Assembly (NCBI RefSeq): GCF_901709675.1
Contig: NC_051094.1
Span: 3,561,001-3,625,000, forward strand
Origin: Syngnathus acus
Lineage: Eukaryota > Chordata > Actinopteri > Syngnathiformes > Syngnathidae
Direction of reading: 5' to 3'
Length of the DNA stretch: 64,000 nt
Numbering within the stretch: position 1 is the first letter of the stretch; each line of letters opens with the position of its first letter. A model generated the notes under the pieces. The model made no database searches. It was given only the letters and a program-made list of their open reading frames with translations, and was not told where the DNA came from. The position numbers were made by a program, and so were the translations under genes. Positions 13,125 to 25,690 of the stretch are shown piece by piece.

Positions 13125-13830
13125 TTTGGGTCAAACAAACTCTTGGTCGAAAGTTTTGCAAAATTCAGCCCCAGAAACTAGTTTCAGTTCGCAGTATGAA
13201 ATTTGGTAGATGGTTTTGGTGGGTATCTCATGAGAAGACCAACATAAAAGTCTCAGGAACCCATGTCTGAAAATACACACAGGCAGTTTGCCATTTTGCT
13301 TTGGAGTGGATACATACATTTGTTATGATCCTATGTTAAAACCATCCAAGAAAGTTTTGAAAAATTCTGCCCCAAAATGTCTATTACTTAGCAGGAGCAA
13401 TTTTGGTAGACCAACAAAGGAGTCGAACAAGGCCAAGACACATTTCTGTTGGTCTTCTCGAAAAGACACGTTTCAAATTTAGCCCTCTTGACCACTTTCA
13501 GTTCGCATTATGAATTGTCAAGTGATTTTAGAAATTTCGGACCCCCAAAGATAACACCGTGTAATTTGGTCGCCATATCTCACATGTAGACCCACAAAAA
13601 AATTCCCAGGAACTTGTGCCTGAAAAGAAGCAGCAGCTCTGATAATTTGTTTTGAATTGTGGGGTAATGTCATCTTTTTCCAGTTTTGATTCTGTATTGA
13701 AAAATCCAACCTCCAAAGCCGGCTTTAAGTAACTACATGAAATTTTCAATGGGACCCACCAAAAAGTCTCAAGAAGGCACTGTCATTTTGGCCGGAAGCA
13801 GCCATTGTAGGTTCACGTCAGCCTGTGGAA
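13125..13830 (+). repeat. cluster of diverged 170-200 base repeat units
   Basis: Related phrases recur in the same order. They are AAAGTTTTG.AAAATTC.GCCCCA (13150 and 13352), TTTCAGTTCGCA.TATGAA (13184 and 13497), and a GACC-(C/A)AC-AAAAA-(GTCTCA/ATTCCCA)-GGAA segment (13238, 13588 and 13754), each followed by a GCCATTTTG-like end. At least three, probably four, imperfect units lie head to tail. Similar single copies occur at 26.4, 39.4, 40.1, 41.8, 53.3 and 55.5 kb. Confidence 0.55.
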
Positions 13831-14103
13831 ATTTCTGCGTATTTGACGGTCAACACGGCCCGCGACTTTTATTTACAGCAAACAAGTTCATCTGCGCAGA
13901 GGCAGATGTCGTCTTGAAGGATGTTTCTCTTCTTATGAATAAGTCACCGCCGTCCATAATTGATGATGGAAAAAAGATGCAGATGTGACAATAGTTGGCG
14001 CCGCCGCTCATTTAAAACGCCCTTGGAGTCCTTCCAGATGTGCTTGTCGTCATTTTTTCTCCCCTCGTTACGTTTCGACTTTAATTTTCTCCGTTCGCCC
14101 TCG

Positions 14104-14122
14104 TTTTTTTTTTTTTTTTTTT
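14104..14122 (+). repeat. poly(T) run
   Basis: Nineteen consecutive T residues. Confidence 0.98.
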
Positions 14123-14149
14123 GGTCTTTGATGGATGCCGGTGGAGTTA

Positions 14150-14260
14150 GTTAATAACGCAGCTTATTAAGCTTAATGACAATGTGATCTTTTACCACTG
14201 ATAGCTTGTCCGGGTCTTAATTAAAGATGATACACTTTTAATTAGGCTCTCTCTTGCCGC
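14150..14260. other. conserved-looking TAAT/ATTAAG-rich stretch
   Basis: Complex sequence with dense homeodomain-type cores (GTTAGTTAATAACG, GCTTATTAAGCTTAATGAC, CTTAATTAAAG, TTTTAATTAGG). Function is inferred only from texture. Confidence 0.25.
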
Positions 14261-17200
14261 CGCCACCACAGCGACCTCTCCTCCCACGGTTTGTCGTCAA
14301 AAAGCCGACACGGCAAAATCAAGCCGACCGCGACGGACGCGGTCCTCGATTTGCCGTCTTGAGCTTTAGTCTTTAGTTAGCCTGTCAGCCGGCTTGCGCC
14401 GTTGCTGTTATGGACATTTATGCTCGGCGTCGTTTCAGAAATATGTTTCAGAACTACGTTTCAGAAATAGTACACGATTTTGTTGTCGTGATTATTATTA
14501 GCATTACCACGCTCAAATTTACACGTATTGCTTGCGACTAGCCTTTAACTGCTCTCCCCCTCGGAATATCGTGTGTGGAAATATAAGTACCGAGGCTACA
14601 AAAATAAAGTGTTTAGTCTTATGTGGATGTGCGTGCGTCAAATCAATAGCGAACAAGCGGTTCCGTTTGGTTGCCAGAGCTTCCAAGCTGTTAAATCTCA
14701 CCCTCCAAACGCAAAAGTTGACAATCATCGCACGACTTGATTTGGGTGCGAGCATCTGAACCCCCGTGTGACACGCACACAAACATGCTCACACGCGATG
14801 AAAGCTTTTGCCGGAAGGAAGCCCGCCATGTTTTCCGTCAACAAACCCCCCAAAAAAAAGCTTCTGATCAATGTTTGGGTTCGGCCCAATAATAGCGCAA
14901 GCTATACATTTTGTTCTTGGACTCCTTGGAAGGCCATTAAGCAACAGTGTTGCGCAACATAGTTCTTCCAAACCGTTTATGTACCAAAAGACGGCGGGCT
15001 AATACATGACAACGGATCAGGATGAGCAGGAGAACATTTGGCTGTGATTCTCAAATGAGCATCAGAGGTGAAGATCACAAGGCTATAAAATTAAAGTAAA
15101 ATTTCACTTTGGTTTTTGCAATTTGATTGGTTTCCTGTTACCCAGACTTGAAGCCACTAGAAATTTTGTTTGCACAGTTTGATATCTGTGAGTTGCCATT
15201 TTTTTGGGGCATTTTCGTTTTCACATTATCAACCAGAAGACACGGATAATACATACGATCACCGTGACCGAAGATCGAATTGAATATAGTCACAATCCTA
15301 CAATTGACCACATCTAAGAATAATGCGCACACACACACACAACCGCACAAACTGTATTAAATCTCCAGCATCACATTACGACTCGTATGCATTATTAGCA
15401 TGCAGCTCGATAAGCATATTTTGATTTTTTTCACGTTTCTCTCGCCCGCGCACGCTGGCGTTACTTTACAACCTCGTAAATAACAACTTTGCTTCGCGTT
15501 GCAGATTTAAAGCTGCAACTTTTCTTCTTTTTGCTCCAAAATCACTTGTAATGCAGATATACGAGCACGCCAATGAAAAGTTTGACTGTAGAAGTTGGAA
15601 TGCAGTGTTGCGTTGGAATGCGTTCTACGTCACTATCAATTCAATCAAAATTGGCATAACTGAATATTTTGAGAATAAAATACAAATTCACTCATTTCAC
15701 ATTTTTGAAACAAAAATCAATACCTGGTCATTATTTTAAATGTAATTTTACAAATATATTGAACAAGCCATATTTTAAAACTTAAAAATGAAAAAGGAAT
15801 ACAAATATGTTAAAAATGTCTAAGAGGTTATCTTATTAATTCATTCAATGACATTTTTAAATCTATATAAAGAAATTTACAGACAAGTCATTTTATGTCC
15901 AAGTTAATTAAAACTAATAAAATGGTTTCCCTGTTGTTTAGAGCATCATTTGTTCCCACTTAGTCACAATGTAATTTGGCATCCAAGAACATTTCTGTAT
16001 TCCAGATAATTATTCATTATTGGGGGCGCAATCACATTTCAATAAATACAATAGAATTGTAATCCTTCATTTTAGTGATTTAGTTCTTTTAGTGTTTTTT
16101 TTTGTTTATTTATTGCAGTTTATTTATTTTTATTTATTGCAGCATCCATCTTGTATTTGTCGCCTTTGTAAAGCTCTTTTACTTCGTGCGCCCGCTAATC
16201 TTGTCAGCGTATCGAAATACTCGTCTGCCGGCTGTGTTGAAGAGCTGCGATTGCTTGTAAAAGGTCTCCTAATGCAGAATTGCAGCTTTTTATGAGCACG
16301 CCGTCATCAGATTTTGATGAGGCCCGCCCGCCTGCGGACGTGCGAGCTTATGTTTTTCTTTTTTATTTTTTTATTTTGCTGCACTTCGGAAGCGCCTTCT
16401 TCAGCAGGGCCGCTTTCAAAGTACACGTGAGCTCGGTGGGCACCTGGCCCTGTAAAATAAGTAAAATAATCATAACATTATGTTTGAATTTTTTTTTTTA
16501 AATCACCTTTTATTAAACATGGCCCTTTCTAGTTTCAAGAAAAGGCCTATCACAATCAATTCTTAATAGAATTGATGACTATTTAATTCCTGCAGAATTG
16601 CTTCACTTTTGAACTCTGTTATTTATGTTTCATAAACAGGCTAGCTGTAGGCTATCTGCATATGTAGCATAATATACATTTGCTAGCCAGTCAATTAACC
16701 GCTAAGCTACTTGCTTTAAGCAAAACAATCTTTTCTTGTCTACATTGGCCCGACTCCATGCCACTTGTGATTATTTCATGCTCTTAAATTGTTGATGTGC
16801 GCCGCTGCGGCTTGCGAAGCGGGAGCATCCGCGGTGGCCCTATACGGCGTTCACACCGCGCAGGGATTTGGACAGCGCGGTGGCGCGGCTCCGCCCTGGT
16901 TCCCTTGGTTGGATCCCGTTCGTCCATTAGCGCCATCTGTGCCGTCCCCGTGCCGTCTGCGAGGGCCCCGCCGCCCGTGCCAAAACTATTGGCATTTCTC
17001 TGGAACAAGCGCAGGGACTGTGCCCAGAGCGCTTAGCTGCCAATGATGTGCACTTACTCGCGCACAAAAAAGAGAGAGAGAGTCAGGCATCAACTCCAGG
17101 GAAGCAGATGGGCACCAAACATCTGCATCCGCTACAAAATGGCGCCAAGCGTCTTCTGGCTTCATGAGATGATGCTGATTCGTTGAATTTGACACTTCGC

Positions 17201-17672
17201 CAGACCTCGAAACCAAGCTGGCTAATCAGAGCCTAGTGTATTAACTGTTAGCATGTTAGCAATTTTTATTGGGAAAAAAATAGCCAACAGCTCGACAAGT
17301 AGTAAACTCTACCAAATGCACTTATTGTACCGTGGAGCTACTTTAGCTAGCCATTGCTAGCATAATTTTCACCATTTTTAAAAATTGTTTTGCTTATTTA
17401 GTAGCAGCCAGCTGCTAAGTATTTATCCTTGCTTTTATTTATATTCACAATGCTATCTTGTTAGTATTTGTACGTATATAAACAGTATGTCTCGCAAGAT
17501 GTCAGACTGTGTCTTGTCGAGTAACCAAATCTCAGTGAAAGGAGCTTTGGGAGCTAAATGTTCAAAATCTCTTGGGATGGGGCTTGGGTAGGAGTGTTGT
17601 AAACTTCCCAACATGCCTTAACTGGCTGCTTCAAACCAAAATGGCTGACTACTTCATCTTCTCTTGCGATTC

Positions 17673-17695
17673 AAAAAAAAAAAAAAAAAAAAAAA
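17673..17695 (+). repeat. poly(A) run
   Basis: Twenty-three consecutive A residues. No retroposon body is recognisable upstream, so this is recorded as a homopolymer, not a SINE tail. Confidence 0.95.
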
Positions 17696-20351
17696 CAAGT
17701 GAGCGATTGATTGGTGCAGACGCTGAAGTTCAGAGATGCTTTTTCCAGACTGCTCTGCATATGCTGCTGCCGTTTGCTAACTTTTTAGCGCAAGCTGTCG
17801 CCACTGATCCCAGGTCAGCCGACGACTGCTCCGATGGCCACATTCCGCTCCGTCAGCTTCCCCCGTTCGGAGTGTTTGATACTCCCGCACTGCATCACAG
17901 GCCGACGGTTTAATACCCTCCCGTAAATTGGATGCCTGCATCAGCGCTGTCTGTTTGTGGATGCATCTGCTTAGCGTGAGGCTGACTAAAAAATGACTGA
18001 CACAAGGTCTCCCTGGCCATTTTAGCATTTTTATCAACTCTAGTTAGAAATAGGACTCGATGATGACAAAACATTAATGCACCTCCGTGGCTTTTTTTAA
18101 GGCAGGCGTGTTGGCGTTGTTACCAATTGATGGCATGTTCGCCTTCGAGTTCCCAGTCAAACTTTTATGTAACTGAAAGTCATGATATCAACTGCTCATG
18201 CTTAATCCTTTTACTATAGGCTAGCATGTCAACTGTTAGCCTACTAGCAATTCTCAACTCATGATTTGGTCTGCTTTAGCACTTTTACCTACGCTTGTTA
18301 TATAGCTTAACGATAGTCCCCCCCCCCCAATTGTTTCTTGTATTTTACGTAACCGATACCATGCACATGGGGCGATGACAGTCTTTAAAAAGAAGAAAGG
18401 TCCGAGCGCTCTGTGATCAAGGCGCGTTTGGCCGAGGCTCAGGTGGCTGCCATTTCCGAGCGGGCCAGATGGCAGCGCTGTGTGGGCAGCGTGTGCATGT
18501 GTGCGCATGAGGGGCCAGCGTCAAGATGGCCAGCAGTCTTGCGGACTAGGGAAGATTGCTCACACACACGCTGTTCTTTGCGTCTGCCGTCTTACTGCCT
18601 CCAAATTCCACTTTGAATGACCGGAAAGCACCCTAAATTGGCCGCTCAAAAACAAAATGGCTGACTTCCATTCATGGGAGTTTTTGGTGGGTCTCCTCGT
18701 GAAGGCTTAGGGTCAACCAAATGCTATGTTGCTAAACCAAGGTGGCTAAACATGAAACAGCCCCAAAAACCTTGTGGTTGAGTTAGATTGCCTTTCGAAG
18801 AACCCCTGGAAATGTCTGCTTGGAACAGTTTGAATATTAGCCTTGGCAGTAAACATGATGGCTAATACTGCAAAAAGAAGTGTTTGCATAACGAAAAGTA
18901 TGTTTGGACAGAACGTTGCGGTTGGGCTTGCTAAATCCCAGATTAGCGACGCTGAAAAGTATCCGCCGTTGTTGGCAGGCGTCTTATGACCGCAAAACCA
19001 ACATCTTGCCACCGGATTACACCTCGACTTTTTCCACGCCGCAGATGGATGATTGTTCCTCGATGATTCCTTCACACTTTGTTTTGCAATCTCTTTGGTG
19101 GAAATAAAGCATCCAGCAGTTCGTTTAACAAGCCAAGATGAAGAAGAAGAAGAGGGAAAAAAAAAGGCATTTGGATGGCGTCTAAATCGCCGTCAAGCTG
19201 TCTGCGCAGCACACAACACATGGCCGGCTCATTTACATTTGTACTTTTTCTTTGATTTGTAAAGCAGGCGGGATTTGTCCATTATTTACAAAGCCCTGCG
19301 AGGAAAGTCACTAAGTAACTCAGCAAAGAATTGGACGCAAATGTGGCATCAATCAAGGTGATCGAAAGACCGGCTAATACAAATTGAAGTTGTTGCACGC
19401 GTTACTGTTTGTTTAATTGAAACGTTTGGCTCATTTCAAAATGAATCACTACAACAATTTAATTTAAAAAAATGAATGCACGAATTTCAATCAATAATCC
19501 AAATTTTTATAATAGTTTAAAAATCTTTTGGAAGACTGATGAGTGTATTCAAATCATGTCTAAAAGTGACAGTTAAAATGTAAATCTCGAACATGAGATG
19601 TATTCCTCTCACGCCTCCTTTTTATTCACAGTTTGTGTTTTCAGATACTTTTTTCTTTTATTTGATAAAAGCAACAAACCAAAAATGAAATACTTCTCAG
19701 TCAATTATTGTATTTTGACGATTACCCCCCTCAGATGTTTTTAGAGCAGTTAAGGCGGTTTGTTTTTTCCCCAGAGGTCTTTGATTGAGCATGTGCAAAA
19801 GATGAGGAAAAATATACAGTATATCGACCCCTCTAAGCCCACAGTAAACAAATCCCATTTTGTACAAACTAATAAACTCAACATTTGACAACATATATCA
19901 AAGATGCACATTATAAAATTCTACTGCCATTGCAGAAAAAGAGGACAGAAAAACCCGGCGCAGCTGAAATGCTTCCTTTTTGTGTTCTTTCAAATGTGTC
20001 AAACTAAAGTGTGTCCCGCCATCTAATGCGTGACAGTGGAATTACACCCCACCCAAAAGGGGTGTGGTACACAATAATTTGAAAATAATGGCACCAAATA
20101 GCTCACTACTGCTAACTTGGAACCCGTGATGGAGGCTAGGGGGGAATTTCTGTGCTATGCTGAGGAGGACCATAGGAAAAATTAAAATTAAAAATTAATT
20201 TGCATTTAGTTCCTCTTTACGTAATGTAACAAAGAATTTGTACTTGATTACTTTGCGCTCCGGGAACTGCTTTCACGTTAGCGACACTGAATGTTTACGC
20301 TGTGAACACGATGGCGTAGACTTTATGTTTTCAACACGCCTGCTTGCAGTT

Positions 20352-20383
<32 letters not shown>

Positions 20384-20511
20384 CGCGTTTGTGTGTGTGT
20401 GTGCGTGTGTGTGCTTGCTGACACTGTTGAGAGATTCGCAGTGTGAGAGCTCCCTCTTGGTGTCGGCTAGACTACTGTTGGCAACCACACATACATGCAC
20501 ACACACACTCT
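20352..20511. repeat. (GT)n and (CA)n in inverted arrangement
   Basis: About 60 bases of interrupted (TG)n at 20352-20413 are followed 70 bases later by ACATACATGCACACACACAC-type sequence at 20485-20511. The two halves are complementary on the same strand. Confidence 0.85.
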
Positions 20512-21275
20512 TTGACATGCTGAAATGAAGACATGAATATTTTTTTCGTCATATATTGGTGCATTGTAGAAATGTGTTCGAAATTATTTGTTGAAATTTC
20601 AATTGTTTTTTTTTAAGAAATTGAACTTTACTTTAAAATGTATTAACAAAAAAAAAACGTTTTTATTTTTGAAATGAATGAATTATTTATTTTTGATATT
20701 TTGGGCTTTTTATATCAGACTGACTATTTGTTAAAATATATTGTCATCATTTCTTAATAATTTGATTGCCCTTTTTATAGAACACATTATCGTAACTTCT
20801 TTTCATGCAGATGATTTACATTCATTTATAATTTGAATTGTCTTATTTAAGTTTTTTAAATACACTGTGGACGTTTTAATATTGTGGGTTCTATTTATAA
20901 TCGTAGCAATAAGTATAATAAATGTGCAAAATGCAATTATACAGTCTAAATGAAGGCATGACTAAGGAATTGTGTTTTTAATCATTAAAGACTATGATAA
21001 ATATTTATGTTTTTAAAATCGTATTTTGTAATCATATCTATATCGTTCTTTGCCTATATTTTTGACAATTTCCATGTTTTCACATCATCAATATATAGAC
21101 ATATTTTATTTGTTTTTATTTTATTTTACAATGATATTTAAACATTTTTACTATATTAGAATTTGGTTTTCCTCATTCACATTTAATCATAACATTGAAA
21201 TATTAATATTAATTTTTGATTTGCTCTCGTCATGTCAACTACTAAATATATTTTATTTGTCTGTGTTGCCTTCAG

Positions 21276-21311
21276 GGTCGCTGCGTAAATTTCAGCCGCG
21301 TTCGACGTTAG
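21276..21311 (+). CDS. antxr2: antxr2 terminal coding exon (11 residues plus stop)
   Basis: After a pyrimidine-rich acceptor (TGTGTTGCCTTCAG) the frame continues GGT CGC TGC GTA AAT TTC AGC CGC GTT CGA CGT TAG. This is GRCVNFSRVRR and a stop. A GRCINFSRV-like end is the known tail of the major ANTXR2 form and the start of the longer ANTXR1 tail, so the match is specific despite its length. The phase-0 join to the exon ending at 6624 is exact. The tail stops within a few residues of the SRV motif, as in ANTXR2 and unlike the long proline-rich ANTXR1 tail. This supports the antxr2 assignment. Confidence 0.9.
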   Translation, partial: GRCVNFSRVRR

Positions 21312-22070
21312 ATGACGCCGCCGATGACGACGGGACGCTCACCGCCCATGGACCAGAGAAGAATTTCACACTTTTTTCAATATTTATATTTACTTTGACA
21401 TTGTTCCCACCGCTTTAATTCTTATTTTTATTATTATCGCACAACTTGGGATCCCAAATGCATCGCGAGCATATTGAAGGATGAAAAGAGTTTGTCAGAG
21501 CAATTTCGGCAGGGGAGGCGGGGGGCGGGGCCTCCTGACAATCCTGGCCGTCTTCCTCTCGGCGACGTCTCGTCACCGTGAAACTCTCCCGTCCGCATCC
21601 TGCCGTCCCCCCCTCTCACGTGTGATGGGTGGACGACAGGAAGGACAAGACGGACGCCCCCGAGGTTTTCGGACTCGGGCGAGACTTTGCCCTTTCTGAT
21701 ACACCTTAAGTCGTCAGGGAATTAATAGAGCGTAGCCCCCACCCCCCCACGGCCCGCCATACCCATCTAATTGTTAGTCTTTCTTCTGTCCATCGTCCAA
21801 AAATATTTTGCCTTCATTTCAAAGCAAATGCGAATGCACTCGGTACGGATTTTTGCCTTGAAATATTTTCGCCACCAAATATGAAATATTGACTGTTTTG
21901 TATTCGCTTTGGCACACTTGAAGTTAGCTTAAACATCATGTAATTGTCAATCAAATGAGCACGCGCTGTTATACCAGGACGTCATGATCCAGCATTTCAT
22001 TTTGTTATGGAGTTTTGTCATATTTTTATATTAGAAAAATATTTTTGAAATAAATATATATGATTATTTA
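21312..22070 (+). other. antxr2: antxr2 3' UTR (inferred extent)
   Basis: Sequence after the TAG contains no recognisable exon, only GC-rich (21500-21740) and then A/T-rich stretches. It reaches its first AATAAA at 22049. A UTR of roughly 750 bases is inferred; the true cleavage site is not visible. Confidence 0.5.
22049..22054 (+). terminator. antxr2: antxr2 poly(A) signal candidate
   Basis: This is the first AATAAA after the antxr2 stop codon, followed by a T/TG-rich stretch (GATTATTTATTTCCTC, then GATTTGTAC). An ATTAAA at about 22424 is an alternative. Confidence 0.5.
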
Positions 22071-24317
22071 TTTCCTCTGAATTTGATTTGTACAAAATCA
22101 AAATTTATTCAGCAAAAAATCTCAAAATCATTTTAGGATATTATTATGAGTGTTTACGTTTGACTCTTTTTACAGACAAGACGTTTGGCCTCTCGGTTTG
22201 TCGCCAGAAAATTATTAGAGCATATTTTGGCCGCGGGGCTCGGCCTGCCTGTGCGAAGGGAGTGAGAGCCCGGGCGGGGCGATGGACGGACGGATGGTTG
22301 GTTGGTTGGGGTTTTGAAGGATTGATGCCTTGAATTTGCTTGACACGTGCTAGTGCTCAGCAAGGCATGAACTTCTTTTTTTTTTTTTTTTTTTTGGGAG
22401 GACAACAAAGAACGGAAATGTTCATTAAAATAATTAGACGCCCGTGAAGTGACCCACTGCCGAAAAACCGGGGCAGGGAAAAAAAAAGAAAAGAAAATTT
22501 GAATTTGAACAGTACAACACATTTTATGAAATAAGCATATTAGTTTTTCAATTATTAACAAAAATATTTTGACTTTTTTTATTAGAAAATTGAACTTGTT
22601 TTGGTTACAAGTTAATTTATGAATATTTATTGTTTATTTGTTGGCGAAGAAGTTTTTCTTTTTAGTTCAAAATGTCCCATTGGTTTTTCAAATTTGAAAA
22701 AAAGCTTTGGGACGTTCATATCCACCTGAATGTGCCAGTTACCTCCATTCAGCCTTTGCCGATTCTCGTGACCCGCATGAATGATAACGGACCATAAAAA
22801 CCAGCAAAAAAAGCCAACCCAAAAGCGAGACACGCCTCGTTGTCGAGCGCGTCTGCACCCCAAACGCAAAGCCAAAGTAACAGATGCGACGGACGGATAA
22901 GTATTGTTCATTTCCAGAAATGATGTAGCCTATTTTTTGCGTAGCGTGCCCACGCCCCGATCCCAAAGGGAGGGGAGGAGGGTGCCTATGTGGCCGCTGC
23001 GGGCGGCTCCATTTTTCTTCTTGGCCATGTGAAGAAAAAGGCCGGAACGACGCCGTCACTTTGCGATCGGGCCGCGCGGGGATTGGAGTGGAAGAGCTGA
23101 CAAGGCCGCCGCCCCTTTGACGGCGAGCGCTACGGACAATGACCGGTGGCGGCTGGCCGACCGCCTTAGCGCATGACATCAAAAATAAGTTCAAGCGTCG
23201 TCAACGCCGACAAAGCCGTCCAATTATTATTCCTTTGTTTGCCACTCGTCGAGACGCTGCCGACCCACGATGGCCTCTACCGTGACATTTTGTCCATTGT
23301 TGCAGTTTAGCTACAAATGTTCCTTTCTACTAGGGACAAAATATATTCTGACATAAAATGTATGCCATCTTTTTAAGATTGTACAATTTTGAGCAGACTT
23401 AGACTTATTCTGAGCAGTTTTTGAAGATTCGATTTTTCTACGACATTTCTCATTTTCCTAGAATTCAACCAGTAGCAGTAACTGAAGTCCCTGTTGAAAA
23501 TCAATTAGCTGAATTTGAATTTTTGGCAGTTGTTATTGGGGTTATAATTGGTTCCAAGATGAAAATAAAAGTACACTTTTTCAAATTTAAGACCAAAATA
23601 TCTTGATCCTTCTGCATCGTAAAAGAACCTTCGTGACAGTTGCGCCACATTTTCTGAAGATGCTTTTATTTATTTCTATATCGTATTTTTCTTAATATAC
23701 TTTTTTCCAAGACAGCCGCCACTAATGCACCTTCATGTCTTCAGAGTTCTTGTTTTGACGAGATTCTTCTATAAACTTTGTCGCTCAAGATTTAACCTTA
23801 ATGCCACTGGTGAAAGCGCCGGGTTATATTTTTTGCAATGCACCAGAGGGATCTGTGAGCTTCAAAAATGAATTCTTTCACGACTCATCGAGGAACTCCC
23901 AATCACACTTCTACGCGTGACCTCTTCTACAACCAACCCTTCGTCAGTTGTCTCCAAAAATGTTAAAAATTAGTTACCACAATACAAATACGTTTCAGTC
24001 ATAAATTGTCGCTACATATAATTCTTCACAGTGCATTTTTCACACAATGTTTTCACTTTTCTTTACTAAAGTCAAGTGTTATATTTCAAATACATATTGA
24101 GTGTAAAGCGAGCCGTGTGTGCGCGCACACACGTGTTGTTTTGTGTTCATATTTACTCGCGTGTGCTGGTGGTGAACACGCTAAAGGGGATCTTTAATTG
24201 GGCCCGTGCAGATTTATGCGGCCCGACGGGAGCGCCATTATACACTGCTGCTTGTGTGTGTGTTTGGACAGAGTGGACAATGTGCAACCTCTCCCTCTGT
24301 CCAGTCACCGGAGGCTT
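22071..24317. other. intergenic, no gene seen
   Basis: A T20 run lies at 22376-22395 and a GC-rich complex stretch at 22840-23280. Otherwise this is ordinary A/T-rich sequence. A candidate coding read on the minus strand across 22739-23194 has no splice or family support. Confidence 0.6.
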
Positions 24318-24484
24318 ACACACACACACACACACATACACACACGCATACAATCCCTCCAAGGTTTTCATTGCCTCAGAAATCAGGTCTCGTGTTTAGA
24401 AAAAAATATGCCCACGCGCACCTTCTGCTTTGTCTGCATTTGTGTGCAGTGTGTGTGTGTGTGCGTGTGTGTGTGTGTGTGGGG
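24318..24484. repeat. (CA)n and (TG)n in inverted arrangement
   Basis: (CA)n at 24318-24350 and (TG)n at 24451-24484 are about 100 bases apart and complementary. They could pair as a long hairpin stem in single-stranded DNA or RNA. Confidence 0.9.
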
Positions 24485-24509
24485 TTGATTTTGTGATATT
24501 TTGGAAAAT

Positions 24510-24680
24510 GAAGAGATGGCTTTCAAACTGGGGTTAAGATTTCAGACTAATGTTCAATTATTTTCAAAAACCGGGTTTTACGTTTTTTGAGCCTGGGTTA
24601 CGATTTCAGGTCTCATGTCGGTGTCTGTGTTTCTTTTTGTTTATTTTTAAAGAGGATTATGGTTTCAAATTAGCAAAAGA
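24510..24680 (+). repeat. degenerate GGGTTTCAA-type repeat patch
   Basis: Phrases TTTCAAACTGGGGTTAAGAT, CCGGGTTTTACG, CTGGGTTACGATTTCAGG and TATGGTTTCAAATTAG recur. This belongs to the same family as the patches at 4.2, 37.2 and 51.5-52.7 kb. Confidence 0.45.
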
Positions 24681-25124
24681 CAGGCACGATTGTTTAGATG
24701 GTAGAATTTGGTTGGAGTGTGCCGGTGTTTACCCGCCTGGAAGCGCAGTGGCGCTTGAGGGCGGCGGCGGCGGCGCGAGGGACTTTGCCGGCATCTATTT
24801 TCAAGGCGACGCAGGCGGCGCGGCAGCTAACAGCTAGCCGCTAAATCCGCCGCTGAGCCGGTGCCACAAGGTTGTGTTTTGACAGCGCGTCGCTCCGCTT
24901 CCTCTTGCCCGCCTGAGCCGTCTGGCTTGCCGGGTTGCCCTCGTTTGCACAGGTGCCGGCGGGAAAACCGAACTTGGCGGACCTGCGCCAAGGCAGAGGG
25001 CCCACGCCGCCTTCCAGCTCGTTAAGAGTTGAGACGCAAGCGGTGCAGGAAAATATCCCCATCGATGTTTGTCTTTAATTACTCCTTTGTCATCCATCGT
25101 CCAGCTAATCCGTAGTCGACGAAA
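24681..25124. other. GC-rich intergenic stretch, no gene seen
   Basis: It contains a GGCGGC run (24761-24777) and CpG-rich complex sequence up to about 25040. A minus-strand open frame here has no supporting features. Confidence 0.5.
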
Positions 25125-25690
25125 CGGCCAAGGCTAGCTCCAGTTGCTTATTATCTGCAAAATAATCACACACCCTAGCTTGTTTGCTCAACTCAAGACC
25201 TATCCACCATCCGTGGAGTAAACTGTGATTGTATTATAGCGGTTCAAATCATTTTGTTAGCTTGGTATCCAAAGTCCTTTCAACCTTTTACTACTAAAGT
25301 GAGGTATACTTACTATCCACGGTTAGTAAACTAGCTAGGCTAGGCTAGCTGTCTTTCTGTGTTGGAATGAATGAAGTTTCTATCCATCTGTCTATCTTTC
25401 AATATACCTCTTTATCGTCCCTCCATCCAAGTCCAGTTAAGTCTTAGCCAGCTAAGCCAGCGAGGCTAGCTCCAGTTGCCGTTTATCTGTAAAGTCTTCT
25501 AACGCAAGGCTTACTTCGTATTCACGGAGCAAACTGTGCTCGTATAAGCTGTTAAAAATAATTTTATTAGCTTGATATCCAAAATGCTTTCAACGACTTA
25601 CATGCGCTAGCTAGGCTAGGCTAGCTATGTGCTGTGTTGGAATTCATGAAGTATCTGTCAATCTCTCTGCCCATCTCTGTCAAACTATCT
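25125..25690 (+). repeat. diverged tandem duplication, two units of about 230-300 bases
   Basis: Unit 1 (about 25125-25420) and unit 2 (about 25457-25690) share an ordered series of blocks: GGCTAGCTCCAGTTGC, TTATCTG, GGAG.AAACTGTG, TTAGCTTG.TATCCAAA, CTTTCAAC, CTAGCTAGGCTAGGCTAGCT and CTGTGTTGGAAT..ATGAAGT.TCT. Unit 2 is shorter by internal deletions. No open frame is conserved between them. Confidence 0.9.

Larger units (their letters stand above)
6625..21275 (+). other. antxr2: antxr2 last intron (14.65 kb)
   Basis: This is a phase-0 intron from GTAAAA to TTGCCTTCAG. It contains a potential intronic poly(A) signal at 7824, (GT)n at 8141, conserved-looking ATTA-rich stretches near 9770-9990 and 14150-14260, an A/T-rich degenerate tract at 11455-11875, a GC-rich block at 12160-12480, a (GGA)n run at 12579, a cluster of diverged repeat units at 13125-13830, poly(T) at 14104, poly(A) at 17673 and inverted (GT)n/(CA)n at 20352-20511. 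A dusting of GCTAAC/GTTAGC words occurs at 9960-11400 and 16620-18300. No further coding exon was recognised, so an alternative tail exon cannot be excluded. Confidence 0.75.
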
